A DNA stretch of 64,000 nucleotides from Clytia hemisphaerica (taxonomy: Eukaryota; Cnidaria; Hydrozoa; Leptothecata; Clytiidae), in NCBI GenBank assembly GCA_902728285.1, contig CACVBU010001188.1:264969-328968 (forward strand), read 5' to 3'. Below, piece by piece: positions 1 through 10,698 of the stretch; position 1 is the first letter of the stretch, and each line of letters starts with the position of its first letter. Made by a program: the position numbers and the translations under genes. The notes under the pieces are model-generated. The model was not told the origin of the DNA. It saw nothing but the letters and a program-made list of their open reading frames with translations, and did not search any database.

Positions 1-1342
1 TCAATTGGCTTGATCCATTTCACAAACATGATTTTAAAAACCATGTAAACAAAATTTTGATTCTGACTGCGTAATTTAACAAGTTCGCGCTCTGTTTGAG
101 AGAAAGCATAACGCATTTCAGTGGTATCCAGATGTAGCTTGTTTTTCTTTGACGGTTTGGGAATAACATAACTTCCAGATTTCATGAGTTGCTCACAAAT
201 AGCGTATGATGGCCAGTTTTTTGGTCTCCTCAACCAGTCCTTGGCAATTTGAGACTGCCAGGCCAATTTCACAATAATGACAGTATCAAAAGAAATTTTG
301 AGCTTTGGTTCCTCTTTTACCTTAACAAGGATTTCGGACGCGACAGAGGATTTGGTGACTTCGCAAGCGAGATTCTCAACTTTAATATCACATTTCGGAA
401 CACCAAACATTGCACCAAAAAGCAAAGGGTATTCGTTGTCGACATCTTGAAATGCTACTTTCTGTTGAGCAATTTGTTTCGCTCTAAATGGCTTTAAAAA
501 TCCACCGAGTGAAATTAATTCTCCATAATATTCTTCAAAATCTTCTTTGTCAACATTCCAGCCAATTGATATGCTATCATTGATTAGATCTTTTGTAAAC
601 TCAATTTGAACAAAGCCCTGTTCAGAATCGATTTCTTTTACCAAATGCTTCTTATCCTCTGGTATCTAAACAAAAATTTGCAAAATAAACATAGTTAACT
701 AATTTTCAAAGGTTTATTTATAAAATTATTTTCCAAAAATTCTAAGTGCCACATCTACCCTTCATATTATTAAAATATTGAAAATAGTGCTAGTAATTTA
801 GTTGTATTTATAATTTTCAATATATTGTGAACACTTGGAATGAATCCTTATAAAGAACTAAAAAATACTTTAAAATAATGTTATTTATGGTAATTTGTTT
901 GCTTTTTATAATATATGGAAGAAAATGCCCATTCATGCATTCACGCAAACCGCTAGGAGGGAAGATGGAAGATTGAAATAGAAAGAATTAATAAATGAAA
1001 GCAAGTAGTGAAATTAGACATTTAAAGAGCTTTTAAAATAATTAAAAATATGCAAGTTTATACCTGAAAGAGACAATATTCGATATCCACTTCAATTTCT
1101 TGATTCAAACCACTTGGAAACTCATCATTCTTTTGAAAAACTCTTGCCAAAGTTGCACCCTCTATAGCACTGCCAGCAAGCTGAATATTCTTCTTTGCAT
1201 TTGGATGATTCTTTGTGGCAGTTCCATTCCATAAAAATTTTTGAAGGCCAGCATGTAATGCTTTTCGAAAACGTTCATCTAATTCAAAAAGCTCTTGAAA
1301 AGTAGAAAAAGTTGTTTCTTTTTCAAAATTTGCAGCTGCCAT
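1..1342 (-). CDS. Mab-21/cGAS-like nucleotidyltransferase, paralogue A (partial, 3' end outside window)
   Basis: Two exons are visible: 1342-1064 (93 codons, phase 0) and 665-1, which continues past the left edge. The donor is CAG|GTATAA and the acceptor TTTAG|ATACC. The start at 1342 is chosen because an in-frame stop lies just upstream. Exon 1 holds the nucleotidyltransferase G-S motif (residues 57-58, in LAGSAIEGA) and the E-x-D metal pair (E84, D86, in EIEVDIE). Exon 2 supplies the third acidic residue (D220, in KISFDT) and the WP and TEMRYAFSQTER segments typical of Mab-21 domains. In cGAS and cGAS-like receptors these three acids bind the metals used to make a cyclic dinucleotide. The exon stays open for all 221 readable codons. 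It is a tandem duplicate of the gene at 3447-6187; exon 1 is nearly identical and the introns differ (398 versus 887 nt). Family assignment is confident. Actual synthase activity, and whether it senses RNA or DNA, is inference; no cGAS zinc-ribbon is visible. Confidence 0.85.
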
Positions 1343-1390
1343 TCTTAGTTTTAATCTGAATTAAAGGACTTATCATACAGCTATTTATAT

Positions 1391-1620
1391 CAAAGGTTTT
1401 GTTTTTACATAAGTGTTTTCGTTTCATTTCAGACACATATTTCATATCAGACAGTCTTGCTATTGTTATATTGTGATGATGTAAGCAAAAAATGTTTTTC
1501 TTTTCCTCTTTCTGACAAATCTTGCTCCACATACGTGTCAATCCAATGCGAAAAAGCTTGTGAATTAGAATTGATGAGTAAGCAAATGATATCACTCTTA
1601 TTTAAAAACAAAACCTTTAA
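1391..1620. mobile_element. Short TIR element (MITE) beside the paralogue A start
   Basis: The ends are inverted: AAAGGTTTTGTTTTTA at the left and its complement at the right (ending AAAACCTTTAA). A diverged second copy lies at 45117-45342. It begins about 50 bp upstream of the paralogue A start codon, so it occupies the promoter or 5' UTR region. Confidence 0.6.
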
Positions 1621-1930
1621 TGTCAAAAAATCAAAGAAAAACAGTCTGATAAGGAAATCTTTTATTATGATTTTTGTTATCAAAAACTGAGTGATAAACA
1701 TCGAACAGTAGAATATTCACTATTTACTTAACATTAAGGGAACTTCCCTTTTCAACATTGTGGGGAATTCCCTAAGCTATGAAAATTTACTTATCTCAAT
1801 TATCTATGATTGTTGAGCCTTATTAAAATACTATTTGTCTTTTCATCCATTAAATAGTCCTTGAGTTTAAGATGTCCAAATAACTAATAGTGTTCAATGT
1901 CTTGATAAAGAGGGAAAACAGAGGAAATAA

Positions 1931-2114
1931 GTAATTATTCAACACGTTTTTTTCTTGCTTACAAATGTGTTTTTCTATTAAGATTCTAAGAATTTAGAGG
2001 GGAAATTTAAGCCCATTTTGTCATCTTAAATTTCCCCACTGAACTGCACTGAATTCTAAGAATCTGAATAGAAAAACACACTGTCAGAAAGAAAAAAACG
2101 TGTTGAGTAATTAC
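1931..2114. mobile_element. Foldback MITE, 184 bp
   Basis: Starts GTAATTATTCAACACG and ends with the near-complement CGTGTTGAGTAATTAC. Inverted similarity continues inward (GATTCTAAGAATT, AAATTTAAG). There is no coding capacity. Confidence 0.6.
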
Positions 2115-2506
2115 ACATGTCACTCTTGTTTAATCAATGAGTGCAAAGGACAAATACACCTTGTTTTTTTTAAGAAACTAGTTTTACCAAGCAGCCTCAA
2201 TGTTTCTTAAGAAATCGGCCTTTTGAGCCTTAAATGTTTCTTACATGTTTCTAAACTTTTTGACATAATCAGCCTATTTTTCATGCAAAGAAAAAAAACA
2301 TTTGTTTTGATTGGTTCTTAAAAAACCGAATTAAAAAATGTTATTTTCTCATTCTCAGCCTCAGCTTGTTTCTTAGATGTTTTTTAGTCTTTAGGCATTT
2401 TGAGCCTCGTGTTTCTTAAAATCGTGTTTCTTGAAAAAAACAAAATGTGTAGACAATATATTGTTATTACTTTTCATAAAAATAACTCTTTCAAACAAGA
2501 AATTAG

Positions 2507-2775
2507 AAAGGCAACCAGTCCTGTATTTTTATAATCTGATGTATACAGGACGTGTCAGGGCTGTGATGCAGATTTCTGCCTCCAAAAATTTACAGTAGGA
2601 AATTCGAATTTAGCGCTGTCATCATTTAATAAAGTTAAAATAACTAAAGAAAGTTGCGTCTTTTCTAAGAAAGTGAAATAATAACAGAATTTGATTGGCT
2701 GTGTTTTTAACTGTCGTTTGGAGCTTGGAAATTCAAACTTACAGCCCAAACCATGTTATTCATCATTAGTATATA
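2507..2775. repeat. Dispersed repeat, inverted copy of 57180-57530
   Basis: The stretch, including GCGCTGTC, a TTGATTGGCTGTGTTTT block and GAAATTCRAA blocks, matches the reverse complement of 57180-57530 in the first CHP intron with moderate divergence. No long reading frame. The 2115-2506 stretch before it holds nothing recognised beyond AT-rich sequence with repeated TTTCTTA motifs. Confidence 0.5.
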
Positions 2776-2810
2776 AAAGAAGAAATCATAGCATATATAT
2801 TTCCAGACTA

Positions 2811-3048
2811 CCTTAAGGAAACTAATTTTTGAAGGAACTAATTTTTGCGGATTTAGGCTCAGACCGTAAAATTAAGTTCCCGTAAAATTTTTCAAATGTG
2901 AAAAACAAAGGTTGAATAATTCACAGTACGGCTCTAATTTTCTTTCAAGTGAGAAATCTGCAAAATTAAGTTCCCGTAAATATTAAATATTAAATCTTGA
3001 ACTGCGAACCGCAAAAATTAGTTCCCGCAAAAAATAGTTCCCTTAAGG
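2811..3048. mobile_element. TA-flanked foldback element, family T copy 1
   Basis: CCTTAAGGAAACTAATTTTTG at the left pairs with CAAAAAATAGTTCCCTTAAGG at the right (each about 20 bp), flanked by TA on both sides. The interior reiterates AAATTARTTCCCG. Similar ends occur at 31832, 45804, 48457, 53120 and 53851. The TA flank suggests Tc1/mariner-type mobilisation (inference). Confidence 0.6.
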
Positions 3049-3446
3049 TAACAAGAAAATGTGAGATACAAAAAACTAAAGCAGTATAACAAAAACAGTT
3101 TTTAAATAGTAAGCGGGGGGGGGGCAGAAGGCGCTAATTAATTTTCTCAAAATTTTCCATCCAGGCCATTCTTATTCTACCCCCCCCCCCCAATTTATTT
3201 ATGTTTTTGAAAGTAAGCCTCCTCTTCAAAAATTTTTCACCGAGGATATTTTTATTCCACCCCCCCCTCACTTATCAAGTTTTGAGAATTTTTCCATCCA
3301 TCCTGCTTATTGGAAACCCCCCCGTTGATTAGGTACCCAAGAGTATATAGAACCTTTTTAAATGTCAACATTTTGTAAATGGTATGGAAAAGCATTGTTT
3401 TCCTATATTGCAGTTTTTTATATTGTATTGTGAAAGCAAAGAGACT
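3049..3446. other. Low-complexity intergenic stretch with poly-G and poly-C runs
   Basis: Runs of G at 3114-3124 and of C at 3181-3192, 3259-3267 and 3316-3322 alternate with AT-rich text, possibly the remains of another foldback element. It forms the 3' flank of paralogue B. No convincing AATAAA signal was seen. Confidence 0.4.
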
Positions 3447-6187
3447 TTATCGTCTGAATCTACGTTTTAATCGTTTGAGTTCATGTTCAACTTTTTTCCC
3501 ACTTCTCTGGACTTCACTAACCACGCTTTCTTTAACATGGTTAACCTCGTGTTCAACTTTTTTCCCACTTCTCTGGACTTCACTCACCACGCTTTCTTTA
3601 ACACGGTCAACCTCATTTTCAACTTTCTTTGAACTGCGGTCAATTTCTTTCTCAGCTCGCTCTGTGAACCTGTCAAGTTCTTTTTCGACTTTCTTTAAGC
3701 TGCGGTCAATTTCTTTCTCAGCTCGCTCTGTGAGCCTGTCAAGTTCATTTTCAACTGTCTTTGAACCGCGGTCAATTTCTTTCTCAGCTCGCTCTGTGAA
3801 CCTGTCAAGTTCTTTTTCAACTTTCTTTAAGCTGCGGTCAATTTCTTTCTCAGCCCGCTCTATGAGCCTATCAAGTTCTTTCTCAATTTTCTCATGGATG
3901 ACATCCCAGCCAATTTCAGCAAAATAAAAAGCAATAATATCCAAAATCAATTCTTTTGGTAGTATCTTCAACGCTTCTTTATAATTCTTGTCCTTTATCA
4001 ATGTTAAAATTTTGTTCATCTTTTCTGCCCAAATGAAGATATCTTTAGCAACAGCAAGCTCTCGGTCAATATCTGAGGGTATAAATTGTTGTAAATCCCC
4101 CAAAACTTCTCCAATGTTTGTAATGATAAGTTGCTTTGTTTGATCTGACATCCCCTCAATAATATTGGACTTTTCATTGAAGTAGTACGGCATTGTATCT
4201 TTACTGAAGGCTTCAAGCAGCCAAGAAAATAGTTTCTTCAAGGGAGTTACCAAGCACTCACTATCCACAACATCCCACATAGAATTTTCAGGTGGAAATT
4301 CCTCAGCAATCCAAAACATTGCAGTTTTGGCAATGAAAGAACTGATTTCTTCTGTATCAATTGGCTTGATCCATTTCACAAACATGATTTTAAAAACCAT
4401 GTACACAAAATTTTGATTCTGACTGCGTAATTTAACAAGTTTGCGCTCTGTTTGAGAATATGCATAGCGCATTTCAGTAGTGTTTGGGTCAAACTTATTT
4501 TTTCTTGATGGTTTGGCAATGACAACACTACTAGAACCCAAAATTTGTTGACAGACAGCATGCGATGGCCAGTTTTTAGGTCTATTCAACCAATCGTTGC
4601 CTATTTGAGAATGCCATGATAGCCCAACAACCACAACAGTATCAAAAGAAATTTTAAGTTTTCTTTCACCCTTCACTTCTAAAACGTATTCTGAGGAAAC
4701 AGAAGATTTTGTGATCTCATTAGCAATTGGCTTGAGGTCCACATTTCTCTTCTTAACATTATAAACCGCAGCAGCCATCAAACGGAGTCCTTGTTTCTCA
4801 TCACGATAAGCTACTTTCTTCTTAGCAATTGATTTGATTTTGAACGGTAGAAAATAGCCTTCTGGAGATTTCACCTCTTTGTAAACTTCATCAAATTCAT
4901 ATTGGTCAAGATTCCAACCAATGCTTTTAATGTCATCAAACAGATCTTCTTGAAGCTTCATTTTTATGTATCCTTGATCTGCCTCAATATCTTGGATAAG
5001 ATCTTGCTTTGATTCTGGTAACTAGAAACAAACACATAGTATATTAAGTTTTTTTATTTTTTAAGAATATGAAACGTCAAAACAAAAAGAATCAAAATGG
5101 TCCTTAAATAAAAATGAATTCAAAATGTTTATTTCAAACTAAACTTGACGAAAATCCTGACATTAATCTAATTAATTTACATTTAGTTTGTATAAAAAAC
5201 CCAGTAGCCCTTCGTTGCTTTTTATTGTTAAAAACAATAGTTTTATTTCAATCATAGTACGAAAAGGGGTCTGACCCCCCTCTTGGCATCCACCCTAACC
5301 TTTAAAAATGTCAATTACCTAAGATTTTAAGATAGCTAACAAATGTATATATGTGAATTATCTTTAGAGAGAGAGCGAGCGAAATAATAAACTTCTTTCA
5401 TCTTTTTGACTCAAACTACTCAACAGAAAACTACATTTCATAAAAAACAAAATTTCGTAACAGTGCTTGAAAATAATCTACATCCTCCGCCTTTTTCATG
5501 CAAATTTCTGATCCCCCTCCTTCTTCATTTTTTCAGAAGGTGTCACCCCCTAAAGAAAGAGAGGGAGGAACTATGTTAATACATTCCATTGCATTATAAA
5601 ATGGAGATGGAATCTTTTCTAAATTGAAAAAAATAGTAAAAAGGTAAAAATAAGAAGATTTGCATCAATATAGTCAATATTTTACGTAGAGAGCCCAGGA
5701 ATCTAGGACTTTTAGACTGTCTTGTGATTGTTTTCACAAGGTCAATGGCCAGCTGAATGGGCTATATATGAACTGAACAACACATTGGAAGGAGCAGGGA
5801 TTCAAACTGTAAGCCTATGGTGTGTAATGCTTACACTTTTAACCACATGGTCATTTCTCCTTGAAATGAAGTGAAGTAAAGTTTATTGAAAAAGATGTGT
5901 TAGTATACCTTGAGATACATGAACTCAATGTCCACTTCTATCTCTTGGTTCAAACCACTTGGAAACTCATCATTCTTTTGAAAAACTCTTGCCAAAGATG
6001 CACCCTCTATAGCACTGCCAGCAAGCTGGATATTTTTCTTTGCATTTGGGTGTTTCCTTGTGACACTTCCATTCCATAAAAATTTTTGAAGGCCAGCATG
6101 AAGAGTTTCACGAAATCTCTCATCTAAATTAAAGAATTCTTGCAGCAAAGCAAATTTTTTATCATTTGTAGAACTTGACACAGCCAT
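3447..6187 (-). CDS. Mab-21/cGAS-like nucleotidyltransferase, paralogue B, with 22-residue repeat tail
   Basis: Two exons, 6187-5909 and 5021-3447, give 617 residues. The donor is AAG|GTATAC and the acceptor TTTCTAG|TTACC, both phase 0. G57-S58, E84, D86 and D220 form an intact nucleotidyltransferase site. Residues from about 270 to 380 (TEMRYAYSQTER, then a KWIKPI block, FWIAEEFPP, MPYYF) match the Mab-21 C-terminal helical half. Residues 469-617 are six and a half charged 22-mers ending KRRFRR. The ATG at 6187 (AAGATGG) aligns with the start of paralogue A; an upstream in-frame ATG at 6250 would add a hydrophobic 21-residue leader but has no counterpart in A. Family knowledge: cGLRs make cyclic dinucleotides for STING on sensing nucleic acid, while other Mab-21 proteins are catalytically silent. 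The intact acids favour an enzyme (inference). No zinc-ribbon is seen. Confidence 0.88.
3450..3896 (-). repeat. Coding 66-bp tandem repeat (22-residue amphipathic units)
   Basis: Units follow the pattern ERAEKEIDRS-KKVEKELDR-x-x. Four are of that type; the last two have changed to ESVVSEVQRS-GKKVEHE. Acidic and basic residues alternate with V/I/L at spacings that give one long amphipathic or coiled-coil helix. The exact 22-residue period (two 11-mers) resembles apolipoprotein-style repeats. The final unit ends in a basic cluster. Near-identical DNA units indicate recent expansion. Confidence 0.85.
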
Positions 6188-6250
6188 CTTGTTTCTTACT
6201 TCACCAGCCAATGCCATAAAACATATAGCAGACAAAACCTTTATAAGCAT

Positions 6251-7598
6251 CCTTTTTATGAAAAATCTTGTTAATTGATCATACTACTAGAACAAAAATA
6301 ATAATACAAAAACTTGTTTTGATTAAAAACATTTATTTTAAATAAAATCATAGTTGTTAAGAGGGGAATTACAAAGGTTATTCCCCTATTATTAATCCTC
6401 AATTTAGTAATAATATAGTATATATAGTCCAGGGAAAGTTTGCTAAAAGTGAATACAATTGTGCATTTTTGACTAGAAAGCATGAAATTTGGTACAGTGG
6501 TACCTTAGGGGGTAAGAAACATTTTAAGCCTCTACCCACTTCCGAAACAATTGTTTGTGTATTTTACAGACCAGAATGCCTCCCAGGCAAGAAACATGTC
6601 ATATGATATATCATCGTTGGAAAGGTTTTCCCACTGATTCTAAAAAAACATCACAACATATATCTGCATGGACTGGGTCCGAGTTATAGGCTACGGAAGT
6701 AATTTGCAGACTAGTCTGCATGCCCAAATTTTTTTTTTTTTGTTCCAAAACATGTCATATCATATACCGTTGGAAAGGTTTTTTTATACTGATTCTAAAA
6801 ATCATCATGATCTGCATCTCAAAATGGACTGGGTCTGGGTCCGTGAAATAAGCCATAGGAGTAATTTATGAAACCTATGTATGGTGGCTCATGAGTATCA
6901 TTATACAAAAGAAAAAGGGAAGTGTAAATTAAATTCTACCTTGAAAATGCATTTACAAAAGCATTTGCAAAATTAGCTAATGATACTAAAGGGGCCAATG
7001 ATAATTTTCTGAATACAAAAAATGTACTTCAATTTTCAATTCAATTTTACACGGGGGGGGAGGTACTTTGGCAAAATGCCCTTAGGGTCTCTTTTTCAAA
7101 CCCTTGGAAGTCCTTCAAAGGGGTACAAAAATCATTAAAAAGCAAATTGAGTCTCCATAAAAGGGTTCCAAAATTACCAAAATCAAAATTTGGCTCGCTC
7201 AAAAGGTTAAATTCTTACAGTTTAGTCCGAAATTTGAAAATTTTGGCTGAAATTTTGGGCAAGTCTCTCTAAGGGTGGTAAAAACATCAAAACATGGACA
7301 AAATCTTTGAAATTCAGTCTCTAAGGTCGATTTTCAAACCCCTGGTATTTTACAAATATATATACAATTTCTAAAAGCATTTGCAATCAACTATGATATT
7401 TTAAATGGTCCAATGAAAACTTATCTCGCTATTCTTATTTTGTTTACAAATCGATGATACTGATGGTCCAGCGGGTGGCCAATGGCATTGAAATATTATT
7501 CTAGCCGTTTAGGCATATTCCAAGATGACGAGTATTTAAAACGTCAAAATCTAACCACGTGCTTTCCAAGTGCTTAATCGAAGTTTGCGCCGTGTACC
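6251..7598. repeat. Intergenic stretch with a two-unit tandem duplication at about 6585-6880
   Basis: A unit of about 150 bp containing AACATGTCATAT, CGTTGGAAAGG, CTGATTCTAAAAA and GGACTGGGTC occurs twice (about 6585-6715 and 6745-6880). The rest (6251-6584, 6881-7598) is AT-rich with a poly-G tract near 7053. No gene was found. Confidence 0.45.
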
Positions 7599-8219
7599 AT
7601 GGTTTCAGCCCACTTTTCAGGTGCCCCCATTGAAGCATGTTGCCCCCATTGAAGCATGCTGCCCCTAATGAGTTAGGTCCCCTTGAGAAATTGCTTTCAG
7701 TTAGGTACCCCCATTCAGCCGATAATTTTTTTGAACTGACACTTTTTGTTCTTTTGTATACCAGAAGATTGTAATCAGTTATGAGTGTGAGTGTTAAACG
7801 GTTAAACAGAGCCAAAAACACAACTAGATATCATGTTTGCTTACTCTTATCCTTCAGTTTTATCTTCTCTATGCTAGCAGGAGAAGCGCACTCGCATGAG
7901 AAAAGCTTTGTTTTTATACCTACTATAAAGATGGCGGCTATAAATAAAAACAATCACATTTAAAAATGTAGCAAACGATGACGTGATGCCGGGAAACAAA
8001 AGAAACAAGAGAATCGGATGGGGAAACTGGGTGCTGCAGTAAAAAAACTGAATAATTTGAAAATTTTGAAATATTCAATTCGGAAAATATACACAGCCCC
8101 AAGAGCCTCCATCAAAACAGCTAGGTACCCCCCATGAATAGGTAACCCCAAAGATTTGCAAAATATTACCCCTAACCTGGAATAGGTGCCCTTTAGATTT
8201 CTGGGGGGGCTGAAACCAT
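7599..8219. mobile_element. TIR element, about 620 bp
   Basis: The left end ATGGTTTCAGCCC is the exact complement of the right end GGGCTGAAACCAT. Inside, both arms carry scattered GGTGCCC and GGTACCCCC motifs. No transposase frame, so non-autonomous. Confidence 0.55.
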
Positions 8220-8268
8220 AACTGTACAATGCAGACCAGAAAACACAGCAACATATTATATTACATTA

Positions 8269-8612
8269 CCGTCAACTGCTCTAACTTGGGACTATCTGAC
8301 AAAACATGGGATGGCAATTCAGCCACCATTTCACCAAACCTCAAAAGTCATTTGATTTGAGTTAATGAACTGCGTATTAAAAAATTCACAATTTCTTTTT
8401 CGCACCGAGTAGGCTTTTAAATTGAAATATGAGAAAAATCCGTAGTGGAACACACGCAAATGTTTGACAGAAAGTAGTATGATTGATAAACTTGGTGGAG
8501 TTATCAAAACAAATTTGTTTTCAAAGAGATTTAACAGTAAGTGAAAATACAGGCCAGATATCAACCAGTCCCATGTTTCGACCAATCGTCCCAAGTTAGA
8601 GCAGTAAGACGG
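8269..8612. mobile_element. TA-flanked MITE, copy 1 of an inverted pair
   Basis: The left end CCGTCAACTGCTCTAACTTG and the right end (complement, ..CCAAGTTAGAGCAGTAAGACGG) are flanked by TA. The interior shares GTCATTTGATTTGA and AGTGAAAATACAG with the element at 8671-8891, in the opposite orientation. Confidence 0.65.
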
Positions 8613-8670
8613 TATATTAATTACAAGCTTATATTATCAATAATACACTGTTATTGCTATATGCATGTTA

Positions 8671-8891
8671 CCGTCAACTGCTCTAACTTGGGACGATTGG
8701 TCGAAACATGGGATTGTTGCATATCTGGTCTGTATTTTCACTTACTGTAAAATTGAAAAAGAAATTGTGTATATATTTTTTAAGACGCCGTTCATTAAGT
8801 CAAATCAAATGACTTTGGAGGTTCGGTGAAATGGTGGCCGAATTGTCGTCCCATGTTTTGTCATATAGTCCCAAGTTAGAGCAGTTGACGG
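8671..8891. mobile_element. TA-flanked MITE, copy 2, inverted relative to copy 1
   Basis: Same termini as 8269-8612 and flanked by TA, but the interior runs the other way and is about 120 bp shorter. The two copies are 58 bp apart, so a transcript across both could fold into a long imperfect duplex. Sequence at 8892-9554 is AT-rich with no gene; part of it (TTTCCATCCACCAT) recurs near 10870 and 59365. Confidence 0.65.
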
Positions 8892-9554
8892 TATATATAA
8901 TGTTGTATGTAAGTATAATACATATTACAATTCCCATCGCCTGAAAACTAGCTTTCTCAAGAAAATGATAGTTACAGCTATTTTCGTTCAAAAGATTCAT
9001 AAACCTTTTTGCCTTTCCATCCACCATCTTGAATTGTATGCAAAAATAGAGGAACGAAAAAGTCGTGGTTGGATTTAGTTGGAAAATATGCAAAACATAT
9101 GCAAGTTTACACAGTCACAAAGATTAAAAAGACAAAAAAGCATCTTATAAAGAAATATTATAATCATTAACAATAAAAGATGGAATTTCTTAATCCAAAA
9201 AGAAATATTTACAGAACAACAAAAGCCTTTTAGAAATTTGTTCTTAAAGACATTGCATATTCTGTTTTCATGCCATTAAAGAATTCCACCAAGACAGAGT
9301 ACACACATCAAACTTTCAAAACACGCAAATTGAAAGCAGTAATAATGACGTCACACATTCAGCGGGTTCAAATCAATGTTTTGATTTGATCGTCTGACGG
9401 TTCTATTCCCAGGAGAATAATTTACTATCAGCCGAATAAGGAATATTTCTGTCCTTCGCGGGTGATTTTTCAGCTTGAGTTTATGTCTAATGTTATGGTT
9501 TTTTGAAGTGCTTGTTCTAAGAGATGAGCGAATTTGATTATTTCTAGTTTTCAA

Positions 9555-10698
9555 CCCTTACCAAAATATTGACTAGAAAAGTATACTTTCAGTATATAGA
9601 AAGTATACTGCATTCATACTTTTGCTCAAATTGAAGGATTAAAGTATACTTTAAGTATACTTATCAAAATCAAAGCATCACTCAAATTAACAAAATTTGT
9701 ACTGCATTTATACGGCAAGCAGAAAGTATAAGAAAAGTATACTTTTTTCATACTTTAATGTACTTGTTTTTGAAAAAAAAGATAAAAAGAAAAATAATTG
9801 GGTGCATAAATCAAAAAGTATACTTTAAGTATACTTCCCCTGGAGAGGGAAAGTTCTTATTTGTTTTGAAATCATTTTTCCTTTGTTAATTTTCATGCAT
9901 GAAAGATTTTTCTAAAAAGAAGTAAATTTCATAAAAACTTTGAAACACATGAAAAAATTCTCTCATATAACATCAGAACATTAATGTGTGTGGTGTTGTG
10001 AGAGAACTTTGTTTTACCATTTTTTGAACAGTTGAAATTTTAAACATTTATAAATTTGAAGATGAAGTGTTTGCTAACAATTAGCAAAGGTTTAATGGAT
10101 GATGTACGCGACCTTGCTTATGTAAGTATATAGATTACCTGTATATTATTCAAAACTAATGGACCACTAATGGTGCACTATGTGAATGTAATGAATCTTG
10201 TTTGTGATTATACTAGTCTGTGACAGCATGATGAGTCAAGGTAGTTTAAGTTAAACCTGATGTGAGTGGATACGGATTTTCTTTATCTGCTTAAGAGCTT
10301 TTAAGATTATTTACTTTCAATGTTACTGACAGTTACTTTACTTTCAATGTTACCAGATTAATAGGAGTTTGGTTTTAAAATTTCTTCAAATTCATAAGCT
10401 TTATAGGCATGAACTTTTTAAATTTCATCATTGAAGAATGTGTTTTAAGTGGCCATGTGGTTAATACTAGCAATTTGTATAAAAGTATACTTTATTTATA
10501 CTTTTTTGCAGTATATTTGAAGTATATTTCCATGCAGTATACTTAAAGTATATGGAATATTGTTCCAAAAATTTAGTACTTTAAGTATACTTTCTATAAC
10601 ATCAAAATATATACTGAAAGTATACTTTTAGTACCTCTGAAAGTATACTTGCAGTACAATATAGAATATACTTAAAGTATACTGAGTTTTGGTAAGGG
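9555..10698. mobile_element. TIR element with reiterated AGTATACTT motifs at both ends
   Basis: The ends CCCTTACCAAAA and TTTTGGTAAGGG are exact complements. Within about 300 bp of each end the palindromic word AGTATACTT (often AGTATACTTTAAGTATACTT) recurs many times. The middle (9850-10480) has no reading frame of note. Non-autonomous element of unassigned superfamily. Confidence 0.6.

Noticed and set aside
3379-3927. 182-codon plus-strand frame rich in S, F and L
   Set aside because: It is the antisense shadow of the 66-bp coding repeat in paralogue B; its periodicity follows the real gene.
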